This document shows, one piece after another, positions 11,790 to 23,546 of a stretch of DNA of 64,000 nt (position 1 is its first letter; each line of letters begins with the position of its first letter). The DNA is from Festucalex cinctus (Eukaryota; Chordata; Actinopteri; Syngnathiformes; Syngnathidae). The stretch lies in the NCBI RefSeq assembly GCF_051991245.1, contig NC_135413.1:28087362-28151361 (forward strand), written 5' to 3'. The position numbers and the translations under genes were made by a program. The notes under the pieces were generated by a model. That model was not told the DNA's origin, made no database searches, and saw only the letters and a list, made by a program, of their open reading frames with translations.

Positions 11790-12788
11790 ATGTATGCCGT
11801 CATGATCATCTCCGTCGTCCTGCGTGGAGCCTTTGCCGTCTCTTCCTCCGACAAGGACGCGTGCGACGTGTACGCCGCGGTCGGCCAAACGACGGAGCTT
11901 CCGTTCGTTTACAACCATCTGGCCAGCACGGACGCGCTGTGCTGGACCCACAACGGCACCGTCGTTTTCAACCGGGAGCAAACGCGGGTTTCCGTCGGGA
12001 AACCCGAGGACGTCTCCAAGACCGGCTCCCTCCTGCTGAGGAACCTGAAGCTCTCCAGCGGGGGCTGGTACCAGGCCACCGTGCGCCATCCCAACCGCAC
12101 CCTGGTCACCATGTGGACCGCCCGTCTCTGCACCGTGGACAAGGTGCCGCAACCGCGGCTCGGTTACGTCTGCGACCTGAAAATCGGTTCGGTCAATCTG
12201 AGCTGTCACGTCGCCAATCCTCACGATTTGTCCTTCTCGTGGATCGTCGATGATGTGACGTTACCGGGTGCGACCCGGCAGACGTTGAACGTATCCCTAG
12301 AGAGAGAGAATAATTTCGCTTGTAGGGTAAAGAACAGATTCAGCACGGAGAAGAGTGACACTGTTCGTCCGGCCTGTAAAAATCTGCCGGTGACTTCACC
12401 GGCGACGCCTTCAACCCTGCTTTGTTTGACATCCAAAACGATCATCGCCATGCTGGCGGGAGAAGCGGCACTCTTTCTTCTTCTTCTCATCGTCGTCTCC
12501 GTTCTGTGCCGCCGCGGACGCAACAACGCCGATATCCGCGTGCCGAGAAAAGGAGACTTCAGAATGGCTTCCGTAAGGCAACCCAGATCTGAGCTCAGTA
12601 GTCCAGATTACGAGACCATGAACCCCGCGGACCTTCCCGCCCAGTTTCCAGAACCTCAACCTAGAATTTGTCACCCGAATGCTTCGACGCTCAGCGAAAA
12701 CCGTCCACAGCGAGAACTAGCTGCTGCAAAAGACCCCTCACCAGTGCCAAAGCCCAGGACCAAGAACCCCCAGAGAACAAACATGTGA
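11790..12788 (+). CDS. CD2/SLAM-family-like Ig receptor, intronless, 332 aa
   Basis: This is predicted to be a type I membrane receptor of the CD2 family, whose members mediate adhesion and co-stimulation between leukocytes. I chose the ATG at 11790 because it starts a hydrophobic signal peptide (MYAVMIISVVLRGAFAV); an in-frame ATG at 11742 gives a less convincing extension. Domain 1 (about residues 24-115) looks like a V-set fold without the B-F disulfide, with LPFVY and GGWYQATV where cysteines would normally stand; this is typical of CD2/CD58 domain 1. Domain 2 (about 120-200) is C2-like, with VNLSCHV and NNFACRVKN plus outer cysteines at RLC and RPAC. Several N-glycosylation sites are visible (NGT, NRT, NLS, NVS). 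A transmembrane segment (about 219-245, ending in CRRGRNN) is followed by an 87-residue tail with YETM, a YxxM PI3K-type motif, and Pro-rich PSPVPKPRTK. CD2-family genes normally have one exon per domain; here everything is in one exon, which suggests a retrocopy or intron loss. Confidence 0.8.
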   Translation: MYAVMIISVVLRGAFAVSSSDKDACDVYAAVGQTTELPFVYNHLASTDALCWTHNGTVVFNREQTRVSVGKPEDVSKTGSLLLRNLKLSSGGWYQATVRHPNRTLVTMWTARLCTVDKVPQPRLGYVCDLKIGSVNLSCHVANPHDLSFSWIVDDVTLPGATRQTLNVSLERENNFACRVKNRFSTEKSDTVRPACKNLPVTSPATPSTLLCLTSKTIIAMLAGEAALFLLLLIVVSVLCRRGRNNADIRVPRKGDFRMASVRQPRSELSSPDYETMNPADLPAQFPEPQPRICHPNASTLSENRPQRELAAAKDPSPVPKPRTKNPQRTNM

Positions 12789-13183
12789 ACGTCTTTAAAG
12801 CTACAATGACTCAATCGCAACTGGGCTGTTCTGGTTGTCTGTGAAGACGATTTGGTTCTCACATGAGCAGGCTTTCAGTTCTACAAAGTAGTCTCGTGCT
12901 GAAACCGTCTCAGATAGTCCAGTTGCGGTTGATTGGATGCCCTGAGAATTAATCATGAAATGTGCTGGATGAAGGAGATTATTCACTGGTATTGTTTTCC
13001 TCCCTGCTATGGAAATGGATATGCAAAGTGTATCAACCTGCAGTGTGGCACCGCACCACAGGGTGGCGCCTCCTTTTTTTATTCTTTATTTTTTTATTGT
13101 TCCTATACAGCACTTTTTCATTTTGGCCATCGATGTATTTGATGCCGTGTGCGTGTATGCGTAACGTGACGTGTGTTTTTCCT

Positions 13184-13189
13184 ATTAAA
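13184..13189 (+). terminator. Polyadenylation signal ATTAAA of the CD2-like gene
   Basis: ATTAAA lies 396 bases after the stop codon and is followed within 40 bases by GT/T-rich sequence (CCTGTGG, GTTCCTTTGTTG). It is the first reasonable signal on this strand after the coding region. No genomic poly(A) tract follows directly. Confidence 0.5.
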
Positions 13190-13199
13190 GTAAGCCTGT

Positions 13200-15960
13200 G
13201 GACTTCCAGTTCCTTTGTTGCGCTCCAGTTTTTTTGCTATCCAGCTGATCTGTCACCGCACGTTACAAAACACGGACATAAATTGTCCTCACACAATGTC
13301 TATAAATGAATGTTGTAGTCATAATGTCAGTTGATGTTTTATGATGTCCCGCAGGACGCAACAACTCCCGACAAGACATCTAGAAAATGTGGTTGTCATC
13401 ATAATGTCATAAGAATCTCCACACGCCATGTCTGTAAAATGATGTTTTAACTATAAACATACATATCATAAAGGTTTCCATATGTGTGTTTTTAATTGAA
13501 TGTTTAAGTGATGATGTCCCAAAAAAAAAAAGCAAATCACTTCATTTTTCAAGTGATTCTGACCCCGTCGGGTATAGTATAGAAGAAGAACTGATAGAAA
13601 TAAAGATTTTTGCAGGGAAAACAAATTATTATTATTATTATTAAACTGAAATTTTAACAGAATTATTTTTATAATCTCACAACCTATTTTTGAAAGAATA
13701 CTTTAAAAAAAACATACTGTACAGTGTACACCAAAAAAAAAAAAAAAACGTAGTAAAATTGTAATATAACAACTATTTCTAACTATGGCTTGAAAAATAT
13801 GACTAACATCTATTACATCTCTTCTGAAAATATAGCAATATAATGAAAATACCAAAGATATTGTCTTTGAAAAAAAATAAAAATAAATCTTTTGAAAATA
13901 TATACTGGATATATGGCTTCTCTCGCTGTTTTTTTTTTTTTTTAACTCTTTTTTTAGTTTTATTTTTATTTTACTTTTTATTTATTTTTTAATCTGTTTT
14001 TACTCTCAATATTCTCCAATATTTTACTAAAAAATGTTCCTCTTTTTTCAAATTTTCATGGCTTTTTCTTAAAAAAAAAAATCTGAATTTGTTATTGTAG
14101 TAAATCCAACTCTAGGAAAAATTGCTGCTTCACATTTTGCAAAAGTATCTGAGTTTTGCTCTTGTATTATCATTACAACTCAGAGGTAAATAGAGTTATA
14201 ATTTTATGTTTTCTCAAAACCGTCACCCTAGTAAAGAAAGGCGGTTGAGAAAATGGATGAAAAGCATTTCCAGTCGGTGACGCTTGCAGTAAAATAAAGT
14301 TGACATGAGAGTACATACATTTCATACTTGGCGGAGTCAGCTGATTATCTGTGTCAAACGCTATTCTTTGTTCTGGCTTCTTACATTTTCAACATTCTCG
14401 TGCTGAAAATGTGCTTGCTTGCAAGAAGTTATTAAAAGGAGCAACAACTACAACAACAACAAAAAATCAACAGAGGAATGGATTAGCTCAAGCAAATATC
14501 TATTATCTGCACATGAAAGTGTCTGCAGTCTGGCCTAATGCTGTGTGACAGTCTCATAATGGAGGCCCCCTGAGCGCGCTAGCATAAAACGAACACGCAA
14601 TGTCATCTTTTGTCGACGCCGGCCGTCCTGGCGCTCCCTCGACGCGGCGCACATAATATCCCGTTTGGGAGAGCAAAGCTCCACGACGCTTCTTGAAGAA
14701 GTTGGCGCGCCACTTCACTTCCGGATGCGAGTTCTCCTTAATGAAACACATCTCATATGCATTCTGCAGATTTGGCGCCGAGACGTGTTTAATCGGAGGC
14801 CGTCGTCGACCCTTTTGATGGCGGCGTGCTGGGGAGGGGTGGGGGGGGTCAATTACCCGTGGAAAGTATTTGTGCCTACGTCAGACGGTTCCTGAGGCCG
14901 CTCGCCGGATGCCAAGTCTGCGGAATGTACCGAGCAAATCAGAAAATCAGACGTTAGCGGACGCTGCAGGCTGTTTGAAATCAGATTTGTCGGCGGAAAG
15001 CGGTTCGCATTCTTGCTCGACATTTTGTTTATCTGAAGCCACTTTGGACGTGAAACGATATCCGCCCCAAGATGAGGGGATGCAAATGAGGTCAATGGAC
15101 AAACGCAAGGAGTGAAAGATTTTTAAGCAAAGCAGCGGTTAGCTACTCATGTTTCACAACATTTATTTCATAGCCAATATTTTTTTTTTGTTCTTGCTTT
15201 TACTTCAAGCACAACAAGTCAACAATGGTCATAAAATGCATACGCTGGCCATATAAAAAAAAATATATATACCAAAATGATGCTGAATATGCATGAGCAA
15301 CATCTAAAAAAAACCAAAACATTGCCTGTTAAATCTCACTCGTTCCTGATTGGCTGCTTCCTCGACCCACGGAGGCAGGCTACTAGCTACTAACTAGCAA
15401 GCTATACTTAACCCATCAAACAACCCAAAGACTGTGTTATTTGAATGTAAACTTCAACCCAAATAAATGGGTTGTTTTGTGGGTTATTCATTTTATCTGA
15501 CCTTTGCCCCTTTTTGACCCATATTGGGTTATTACCAACTATGACCCAACTATTTTTAGAGTGAAGGCAAAGCCATGTGGTTGTTTTACGTTGTCATCAC
15601 ACGTGTTAAAAAAGTCAGGTTGATTTCCATTTGTGCAGTTATAGCACCCACTGGTGGCTAGTTTTTTTTTGTTTTTTGTTTTTGTTTTTAGTGCAGTTTA
15701 ATTTTCATTAGGCATGTTTTGGCCCTTCTATGTTTAAAATGCACTAATTGTCAGATGTAAGGATTGTAATGTGCTTGTGAACTGAGTCATTATGTGGAAG
15801 AACTCAATGTGGGCTTGCATTAGCAATTACGTGCCTCAATATTAAGTGTTATTAGAGATTGAAGGTAGTTTATATGTATTGTCTCTGTTGTTTGTTTGTA
15901 TTGGACTCAGAGTCTGGAATAAAGTTGAATTGAATTGAAATATTGCTGTTATGTACAAAT
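13200..15960. other. Intergenic region
   Basis: I see no coding exon. 13500-14100 is dominated by A and T homopolymers. 14551-15110 is more GC-rich and non-repetitive, with open frames on both strands but no domain or splice signals. 15390-15560 contains a short palindromic repeat around TGGGTTATT/AACCCA. A polyadenylation-like AATAAAG occurs at about 15918, but no gene upstream explains it. Confidence 0.45.
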
Positions 15961-15962
15961 CC

Positions 15963-15965
<3 letters not shown>

Positions 15966-16029
<64 letters not shown>
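15966..16029. repeat. (TA)n microsatellite, left part
   Basis: This is a TA run that ends exactly where the hAT-like element at 16030 begins. The run resumes at 16604 on the other side of the element, so one microsatellite appears split by the insertion. Confidence 0.95.
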
Positions 16030-16032
<3 letters not shown>

Positions 16033-16600
16033 GGGTGTGAATTGCCTAGTACCTGACGATTCGATTCGTATCACGATTCACAGGTCACGATTCGATACCG
16101 ATTAATCCCGATACGAATTTATAACTCGATTGTTGCGATTTTTTTTCATTCAAATTTAGAAAATACTAATCAGTAAGCTTGTAGAGTGTAAGATTTATAT
16201 GAAAATGTATTATTTATTTATCTGAAATTTCAGTCTTATAGAGGTTGTAATCTGTTTCATGTTTGAACAGCATTAAAATAAAATATTAAGGCTTAATGTT
16301 CCGTTCATATAACATTCTTCCATGCTCAAGGTGTGAATCCTAACCCGAAGTCAGACGTTTTGTTGAATATTTTTCCATTAAAAATGGAAGTTTAAAAATC
16401 GATTCACACACACACACACACAAAAAAAAAAAAAAAAGGCAATGATGATAAGACGTTGAATCGGTAAGACTACCGAATGAACAATTCTGAGCTCTTATTA
16501 AAATATATTTTTTTTAAATCGATTTTTTTTAATTGAATCGATTCGAGAATCGCGCGATGTAGTATCGCGATATATCGCCGAATCGATTTTTTTAACCCCC

Positions 16601-16603
<3 letters not shown>
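16030..16603 (+). mobile_element. hAT-like MITE, family B, copy 1
   Basis: The element starts TAGGGGTGTGAAT and ends in the approximate inverted copy TTAACCCCCCTA. The interior has several blocks of ATCGATT/CGATTCG, with GATATATCGC near the right end. It has no coding capacity. It matches the element at 24545-25168 in opposite orientation over nearly its whole length. It is inserted in a (TA)n tract, so the target duplication cannot be distinguished from the flanks. Confidence 0.8.

Positions 16604-16687
<84 letters not shown>
16604..16687. repeat. (TA)n microsatellite, right part
   Basis: This is an 84-bp TA run continuing the array interrupted by the element at 16030-16603. Open frames of repeated Ile-Tyr here are artefacts. 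Confidence 0.95.
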
Positions 16688-16689
<2 letters not shown>

Positions 16690-16690
<1 letters not shown>

Positions 16691-19600
16691 ACAATATTGT
16701 GACCTTTTTTAAATATTGCCAACCTCCCCACAATATTGTGATTATTATCGTATGGTGAGCTTCATATCGTGATAATATAGTATCGTGATATTTGGATATT
16801 GTTACATCCCTAGTAGTTAGTTGCCAAAGATTGGCTATTTGTGTAATAATAACTCTTTAAAAGTATTTATGACATTGACGTTTTCCAAGAAATTATTTTC
16901 ACAACCAAACTACACACACGCACATACATATACACGGCACAATTATTCTTCGAAAAACTGCTGTTATTTTTCAGGGGGGTTTCTAGACAAAAGTTGCAGG
17001 CTGGTTGTAAAAGTGCGTTTCAAAAGTCCACTCTTATGTTAGCGTATGTGCTGCTGTCATTAAAGCAGTCAGGATGTTGTGCACTCTTTTATTTGTCGCC
17101 AGGTGGAATTCACTTTGTCTTTACTTTAGGATGCACTTATGAAATACAGGTGAAGTACTCGGGAACTTTATATGAAGGATCAGCTGTCGACTCGAAAGTC
17201 CAGTCAGGTGGGCCTGTGCTTTTTAAAGCTTTTAAAAGCTGCTCTATCATTTCCACCGGCTCTCTAATAAAAAAAAAACAAAAAACGCTTCCATCGGCCA
17301 AATTACCCATCCATGCGCTTGCACCTGATAGAAATGAGATGAGGAAAAATTCCAACTCTTGTTTTAATAAGCATCTTGTGTGTATGCATGCAAAACTTAG
17401 AACCTGACATCTTGCTTCAGTTAGCCAGTATACTTTTTTGGGTGTAGTTTGAAGTTTTTGAGAGAAAAGGATCCCCGTCGGGCTTTGTTGCGTTCGTGGA
17501 CTTATGCGGGGGGATAACGGCGTGTCAGTGAAGCCGCGCGACAAAAAGTGCAAGATGAGAGAGAGGTGTAAAGGTGTGACGGTTTGGGGGCTGACAACAC
17601 TTGGTTTTTGCTTTGGCTATGTGACGTCTATCTTGGGAAGCATCAGTGCAACACACAGGGAGGCCTCACTGTGTGGGCTGGCCGCTTCGCTTTGAAAGCC
17701 ACTCTGGTTCCAAGTCGACCTCAATTAGGGAAAAAAAATGCCTTTAAAAGTACTTTTATCACTCAAATAGATAAGCTCTTTGTACAAAATAATGTTTGTA
17801 GTTTGTTTCTGGCTGCCATTGAGATAAGTTGGGCTCTCTTTTTTCGGAATTACTCAGGACGAAGCTTGTCTATTGAAGTATCAAGTCGAACCAAAATGCT
17901 TACATTCGGGATGCTAACCTGAAGTTAAAAAAAAAAAAAATAAAAAATCAGACCGAGAAAGATTTCACATCAGAAAGAGACCGGACACAAAGCTAACATT
18001 CAAACAGTCAATACGCTAACATTTTGCAGGAAAGCTAAGCAACACACTATAAAAACTCAGCCAGAAATCAAAGTTCCATCATGCTTATTTAGTAGTACTT
18101 GTCCTATTTTAAAAGGTTATTGACACTCAATAAAGTGCCACTAAAGATTTTACATCATGCAAAGTGGTTATAATATGAACTACTTCAGACTGGAAACAAT
18201 GCTAACATGCTAATATTTGGGATGACAACATATAGCGGGACAGAAACATGAGTAATAAAAGCGCTGTGATCGACCCATAAGAATTTACAATAAATTGGAG
18301 TTGCATTAGTTCAACAGTATTTCAAAAGGCTAATGAGGCTGGACACAGTAGAGTTAATGTTTTAACAGTTAGGATGCTTATGTAGCAAGAGGATAGATAG
18401 ATAGATAGATAATTATTAAAATACTACTTTAAAAGTCTAATGCTAACATGCTAACGAATTGTATGCTACCATATAGCGACTTCCATTTTTGTTGACCACT
18501 GCTGCCCATTCAATAACAAACGTACCCGTAGACTACGCTGTGTCTTCAGATTTGCACACTACAGTGTCTACACTGCAGTCTCCGCTTTGCCTCAATGTAC
18601 AATGAAATGTATGTGGGGACCCTTGTTCCCTTCCATCATTGTTTATTAGCATGTATTGTTCTCTGACTGCAATGATGTATTCAGCCTGGCATGTTTCTCC
18701 CCCCGCTTCCTGTGATATTCTTTTGAATCAGAACACATGTAATCACATGCCTAACACATCTTCTTGGGCCAATAAATCCCAGTCAAATGTGCTCCTTATG
18801 GCGGCTGATCGACAGTCTGTTCAACGGCGCTGCTCGCGCCAGCAAACGTGCGGGCGGGCAGCTGGGAGGTCGACGTCGTGACTCACAAATCCCGTCTTGG
18901 CCGTGGCGTGGCTTGCGAAGAGCCTGTGAGCATCCCTTATATTTCCCGCAAAATTCTGAGATGCTCTTGCGAAAGGCGGTTGTTTTGCGAGCATCTTTTG
19001 AAATGACGCGGGGAGCTTTTCGTCGATTTTTCTTGTGATGTGAACGCACAGTGGTTTTGTTTGATGGTGGCGAACAGCTGTTAGCGCTCATCGGGCGAGA
19101 CTTCAAGTTTAGTTTCTGTGAAATGTTTCAAAATCATCTGTAAGTCAGTCATAATTAAATTAATGTGTTTTTTTGGGGGGGTAATTTATGGAACGTTTAC
19201 ATGCAAAAAATGTAATAAAAACAACTTTTTGTCGTTTTGCTTGCCCTCATTAGGGTCGCGGCGTGTAACAATCCATAGTATGTCACCATGCCACATGGTG
19301 GCGGTTGTTTGTTTTGTCATGTGATGGGCCATTTTTTTTTTTTTTTGCCTTTCAGAGTTTTTTTTTGCCATGGATGTGGAATATTTTGAGTCTTTAGTGA
19401 GTGTACCTAACCTGATCACTAAATGCTCCTGAATACATGAAAGTAATGATAACTGAATATAACCCCAGTGGGGCTCCGATGTCTGCAGACTTGTATCAAA
19501 TAGTGGAGCCCAGAATTCAAAGCAAACATGGTGAATAACCATTTAGCTGTTATGCTGCACACAAACGGAATAAGCTGTGATCAAAGAGACTTTTTTTTTC

Positions 19601-21230
19601 TTTTTTTTTTCCCATCAATCTTCGGGTTGTGTTTTGTGTTTGCATGTTATGTGCAAAGAAGGTTGAGAGTAATTAAAAAAAAAAAATAAATACAGAAAAG
19701 AATTTTGTGGAGTGGTGCGAGTAGATTAATGACACTTCCATTCATTTATGAAGGTTCTTGCTTTGACACATTTGGTTTATTAGTACATTTCTGAACATTT
19801 ATTCGGTTTCTCAAAATCTATGTACACATTATTTGACGATTTAATATGAACAGCTAGCTACAGAACAAAAGTATCGCTGTACCCCAACTGCATGAACTAC
19901 GACGTTAAAACCCCTCCAGAGTGTAAAAGCTGTTAAAAATAATTAGCTCCCCCTCGCCACTGGTTATGGGGAGTCCTGCCTGGTCCCACACTATGACGAC
20001 CTTTGGCTCCTTTATTCCAAACTATGACACAGACCAACATTTTTCAGGCGGAAAGGAAAACACTGGGCCACTGCTCCCAATTAGCTTATGTGCAAGTCCT
20101 AAATGAAGGATATTGTTTAAAAACAAACAAACATACAAACAAACAAACACGTTCTTTTGTGGACATGAAGTAATCATTCTTCTTCTTTCAAAATCAACAT
20201 TTCTTAAGTACAAACATATGCCACAAAGCTTGATTAGTGTTGGTTACCTTATAAAAGTAACTTAGTTACTTTATTGATTACTTGACTTTAAAAGTAACTT
20301 ATCTAAGTTCATCCATCCATCCATCCTCTACCGCTTTATCCGAGGTCGGGTCGGGTCTTTCAGTGACACAAATTCAAAATAGTGACTATTAACATTTTAA
20401 AAACGCAAATCTCTCTACTTAATCCATTGTTATTCTTGCATGTGTAACGTGGCTCATACATGGTTTCTGAATGACAATCCCTGAAATTTTAAAGACAAGC
20501 TGAAATTGTTAGTGACAAAAGGAACACACATCATGTGCAAACGAGCCTCTGGCACATACTTGACATCCAACATGGAGACGAACCAGTAACCAATATTTCC
20601 TGGGTGTCAGTAATGTCTCGGTGAGCATGTGTGGGAAGCTTTCACGGATTTTCGCGTAGACACGGAGCATAAAAAAGATGAATTTGAGACAGAGGTATAG
20701 GCCAACTGTTGCGTCTTGGGGGGGCGTGCGACTTGGGGAGGGTGTTCAATTTAGGTCGTTGGGGAAATGTGGGTGAGGTAAGAGCAACAGTGACTGGGAA
20801 TTTAACTGCATATGATATACTTTATCTATCAGACCAGCCAGGACGATGCTGCCCTGCTACCCTCTTAGCGTTAGCATCAGTGCTAGTTTGATAGATTAAA
20901 GTTATGTACTTGATAATCATCATAAATACAATACTGTATATCACATGATACTTCAGGATAATACAGACACAACCAATTTAGATTTAGATGTACCATAGTG
21001 AATTTGAATGATGATGAATATGAATTTATTTATTTATTTGAAAGAGCAGCGATATAAAATCACGTCAGTAGGTACATGTACTTTACTACCATCTGCTGGC
21101 AGTACTTGGTTATTACAGCTAGCCTGTCCCCTTGATTGTGTCAGCCTGTGAACACATGTCAGAGTCAGACGTTGATCTTTTTTTCTTTTTTCTTTTTTTT
21201 TTGAAACTTTGAGCCAGCATAACGTGGTAT
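16690..21230. other. Intergenic region upstream of the ankrd26-like gene
   Basis: There is no convincing exon. 17980-18470 is a degenerate array of GCTAACATGCTAA-like words, together with a (GATA)n run at about 18393-18410. 20300-20350 is a fragment of the CCATCCATCC...CCGCTTTATCC repeat. 18780-19090 is CpG-richer and non-repetitive, but carries no motif that I can interpret. Confidence 0.45.
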
Positions 21231-21249
21231 CGTTTTCCTTTCATTTTCT

Positions 21250-21564
21250 TAACTCAAGAGCTACGGTCGTACACACGCGTTTGGGTCGGCTGGTGTCGTG
21301 CCAGCATCACGTTTACAGCGGGCGACGTAAACACGCTTCTCCCCTGTGAAGACAACATTTTACGACTCCTGCCGCGCCGACAGTCCGTTCTCAGTGGAGA
21401 TTTTTTAGAAGTGCCGGAGCTCCGTACCGGTGCGTTTCGGCCCACTTAAAACACTTAACCGTGCATCTAAAAACATCAAGGAGAATCAAACACCTCAGAC
21501 GTGGTGGTACACTTGAGCCCACGACCCTTAAACCTCATTCGTGGCTGCTTCCAGGGAGCGAAAA
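21250..21564 (+). promoter_or_regulatory. Candidate promoter and 5' UTR exon of the ankrd26-like gene
   Basis: A CpG-rich island sits 450-760 bases upstream of the coding start and ends in the donor-like sequence GAGCGAAAA|GTAAGG at 21564. The coding exon begins immediately after an acceptor (GATGTGCCAG at 22001-22010), with only one base before the ATG, so an upstream non-coding exon is required. This island is the obvious candidate. No TATA box is seen. The exact start site cannot be read. Confidence 0.45.
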
Positions 21565-22011
21565 GTAAGGCCTTTGTCTTTCTTTCACATTTTGAGACCC
21601 AACTTTTTATTACGCACGCAGCATTTCAACGAGATACAAGCCCAAACTCAATAATTACATGTTTAAACTGTTTAAAGTACTCATATATTTTACTGGTTGC
21701 ACCTCATTACAAAAGTCACATTTCCCATCTTGTTTATCAATAATAAAAAGTGTTTGTCCTGCTGTCCAGGCACCTCCGTCCGTCTTTTACTCAACTTTTA
21801 AAAGATGGTTCTGAGAAGTTGTCTTCAATTAAATCCATTCCTGAGTTAAGTCAGGGCAAATTAAATGTCTGTTCAGAATCAATATATTATTACATTAAGG
21901 CTGCTTTCTCTGTTAATTTAGACCAACTTATTACAATAACGTATGTGTTCATGGAACAAACTCAAGCCATTGATTTTTTTAAAGCTGTGCCTACTTTGCT
22001 GATGTGCCAGG

Positions 22012-22208
22012 ATGAAGAAACTATTCAAGTTCACGAGGAGGAAGACGTCAACTGACGCGTCGGACAGCTCTTCTATCGTCAGCACTGCCAGCGATATCAG
22101 CGAAAATGAGAAGGGCAAATTTCACAAGGCTCCCCGGCAGAGTGACACGGCCGAGCTGGAGCAACTTGTCAAAAATGTTGATGTCAATGTGGTTGACAAG
22201 TACAACAG
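22012..22208 (+). other. ankrd26: Exon 1 of the ankrd26-like gene, with a half ankyrin repeat
   Basis: The exon ends at DKYN(R) with donor GTCAGT, exactly where ankyrin-repeat genes usually split the repeat before TPLHLA. The next in-frame exon (22918-22948, RLQPKQKLQEE) is coiled-coil-like and not ankyrin. I read the 709-base intron on this strand and found no exon encoding the helix pair TPLHLA..G or later repeats. The ankyrin module is therefore reduced to about 33 residues. Confidence 0.7.
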
Positions 22209-23515
22209 GTCAGTATGGATATTGGTGAGCTATTTGCCGTATCTTCCCGTCCGTAAGTGTTGAATTAACAATGAAAAAGACTAAAATATAAATGACTAAA
22301 AATATCTATCTACAATGTTGACAAATGAGGGCAAGATAAACTGTCTTGCAACATGTTGCTTTTAATAGGTTATATCTGTAAATCCCAATTTGGTGACCAA
22401 ACCCAGAAAACAGGTGACCCATTCATTATTGGTTGTTACCTATTTCCTCAGCACGTGTGATGTCATCTCCAGTCATAGCAAGAGGAAAAATTATTTTTTA
22501 ATTGTCATCCATGTGTAACATTAACCTCTGTGTATACTCAAACTAAAATGATTTTTTAAATGAGGTCTGGTGACATCACGCAACAATCAAGGTTTGGGTC
22601 CTCAAGTTTTGTTTGATTTTGGAGGCAAATTTTTATGGACAGCTTTGACTTAAGTTTCAAATTGTTTACTTAGCGGTGTTCAACTCGGGAGCTTGCACAG
22701 TCGAGCGTCATCTGGTTGATGCCTTGACAACCTTGTAACAGACAGTCAAGTGGAAATTATTAACCATATATGGTGATGCTCTATTTCTACACACACACAA
22801 AAAATAAATAAAAATCACTAACAACCTTGTGTTCTGTAAGATTCTGTGGTAAACTTGATCGTGGGGTAAACAAAAACGTTTTTTCGACAATAACTTTTTG
22901 TTTTTTTTTGGCAACAGGTTGCAGCCCAAACAAAAGCTTCAAGAAGAGGTAACCAATATAGCGAAAAGGGTTTTTTCCTCTGTCATCTGTTTTAAAAGTG
23001 AAATTTAACACATGTTGCGGTCCGGATAACATGTTATGTATTCACACATTCAGCACAGTGACAATATGGAGATCTCTGAAGAATTTGATGAGCTCACATC
23101 CTCATCATATGCGGTCATGGATGAAGGTGAGCTTCCCCGTCCCAAACATCAGGTCCTCACCTGCAGTTAATTGTTTGTTGTAATGCCAAACAAAGTGTAA
23201 GATAATGTCATTGTTTGAAAACTTGAGAACAAAAGGTCGCCTTGTTTATCGTCTGTACACATCCTCATATGCTGTACTTGTCTTATTTTCACCAGACAAC
23301 CCATTTAAGATGAAGCTGGACGACATTGGGAGCCAACAAGATCAGCAGGCCACCCTGAGGCCAACAGAGCATCAAGGCTGCGCTGAAAAGTTGGCAAAAC
23401 TAAAAGAGGAGAAGGCACAGCTAAAGAACCAATTGGAGGAGGCGAAAGATGATCAGCGTGTCATGAAGCACAAATTCATGCAAATGCAAAGTGAACTCTC
23501 ACACCTCAGGTATAA

Positions 23516-23546
<31 letters not shown>

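Noticed and set aside
11754..12224. 156-codon minus-strand open frame
   Set aside because: It is antisense to the CD2-like gene. The plus frame has a signal peptide, Ig motifs and a transmembrane segment; the minus frame has no domain.
14665..15115. Overlapping open frames on both strands in a GC-richer block
   Set aside because: No domain, no splice-site pairing and no signal of coding in one preferred frame.
16470..16733. Open frames over 70 codons with Ile-Tyr repeats
   Set aside because: They translate the (TA)n run at 16604-16687 and the end of a MITE.
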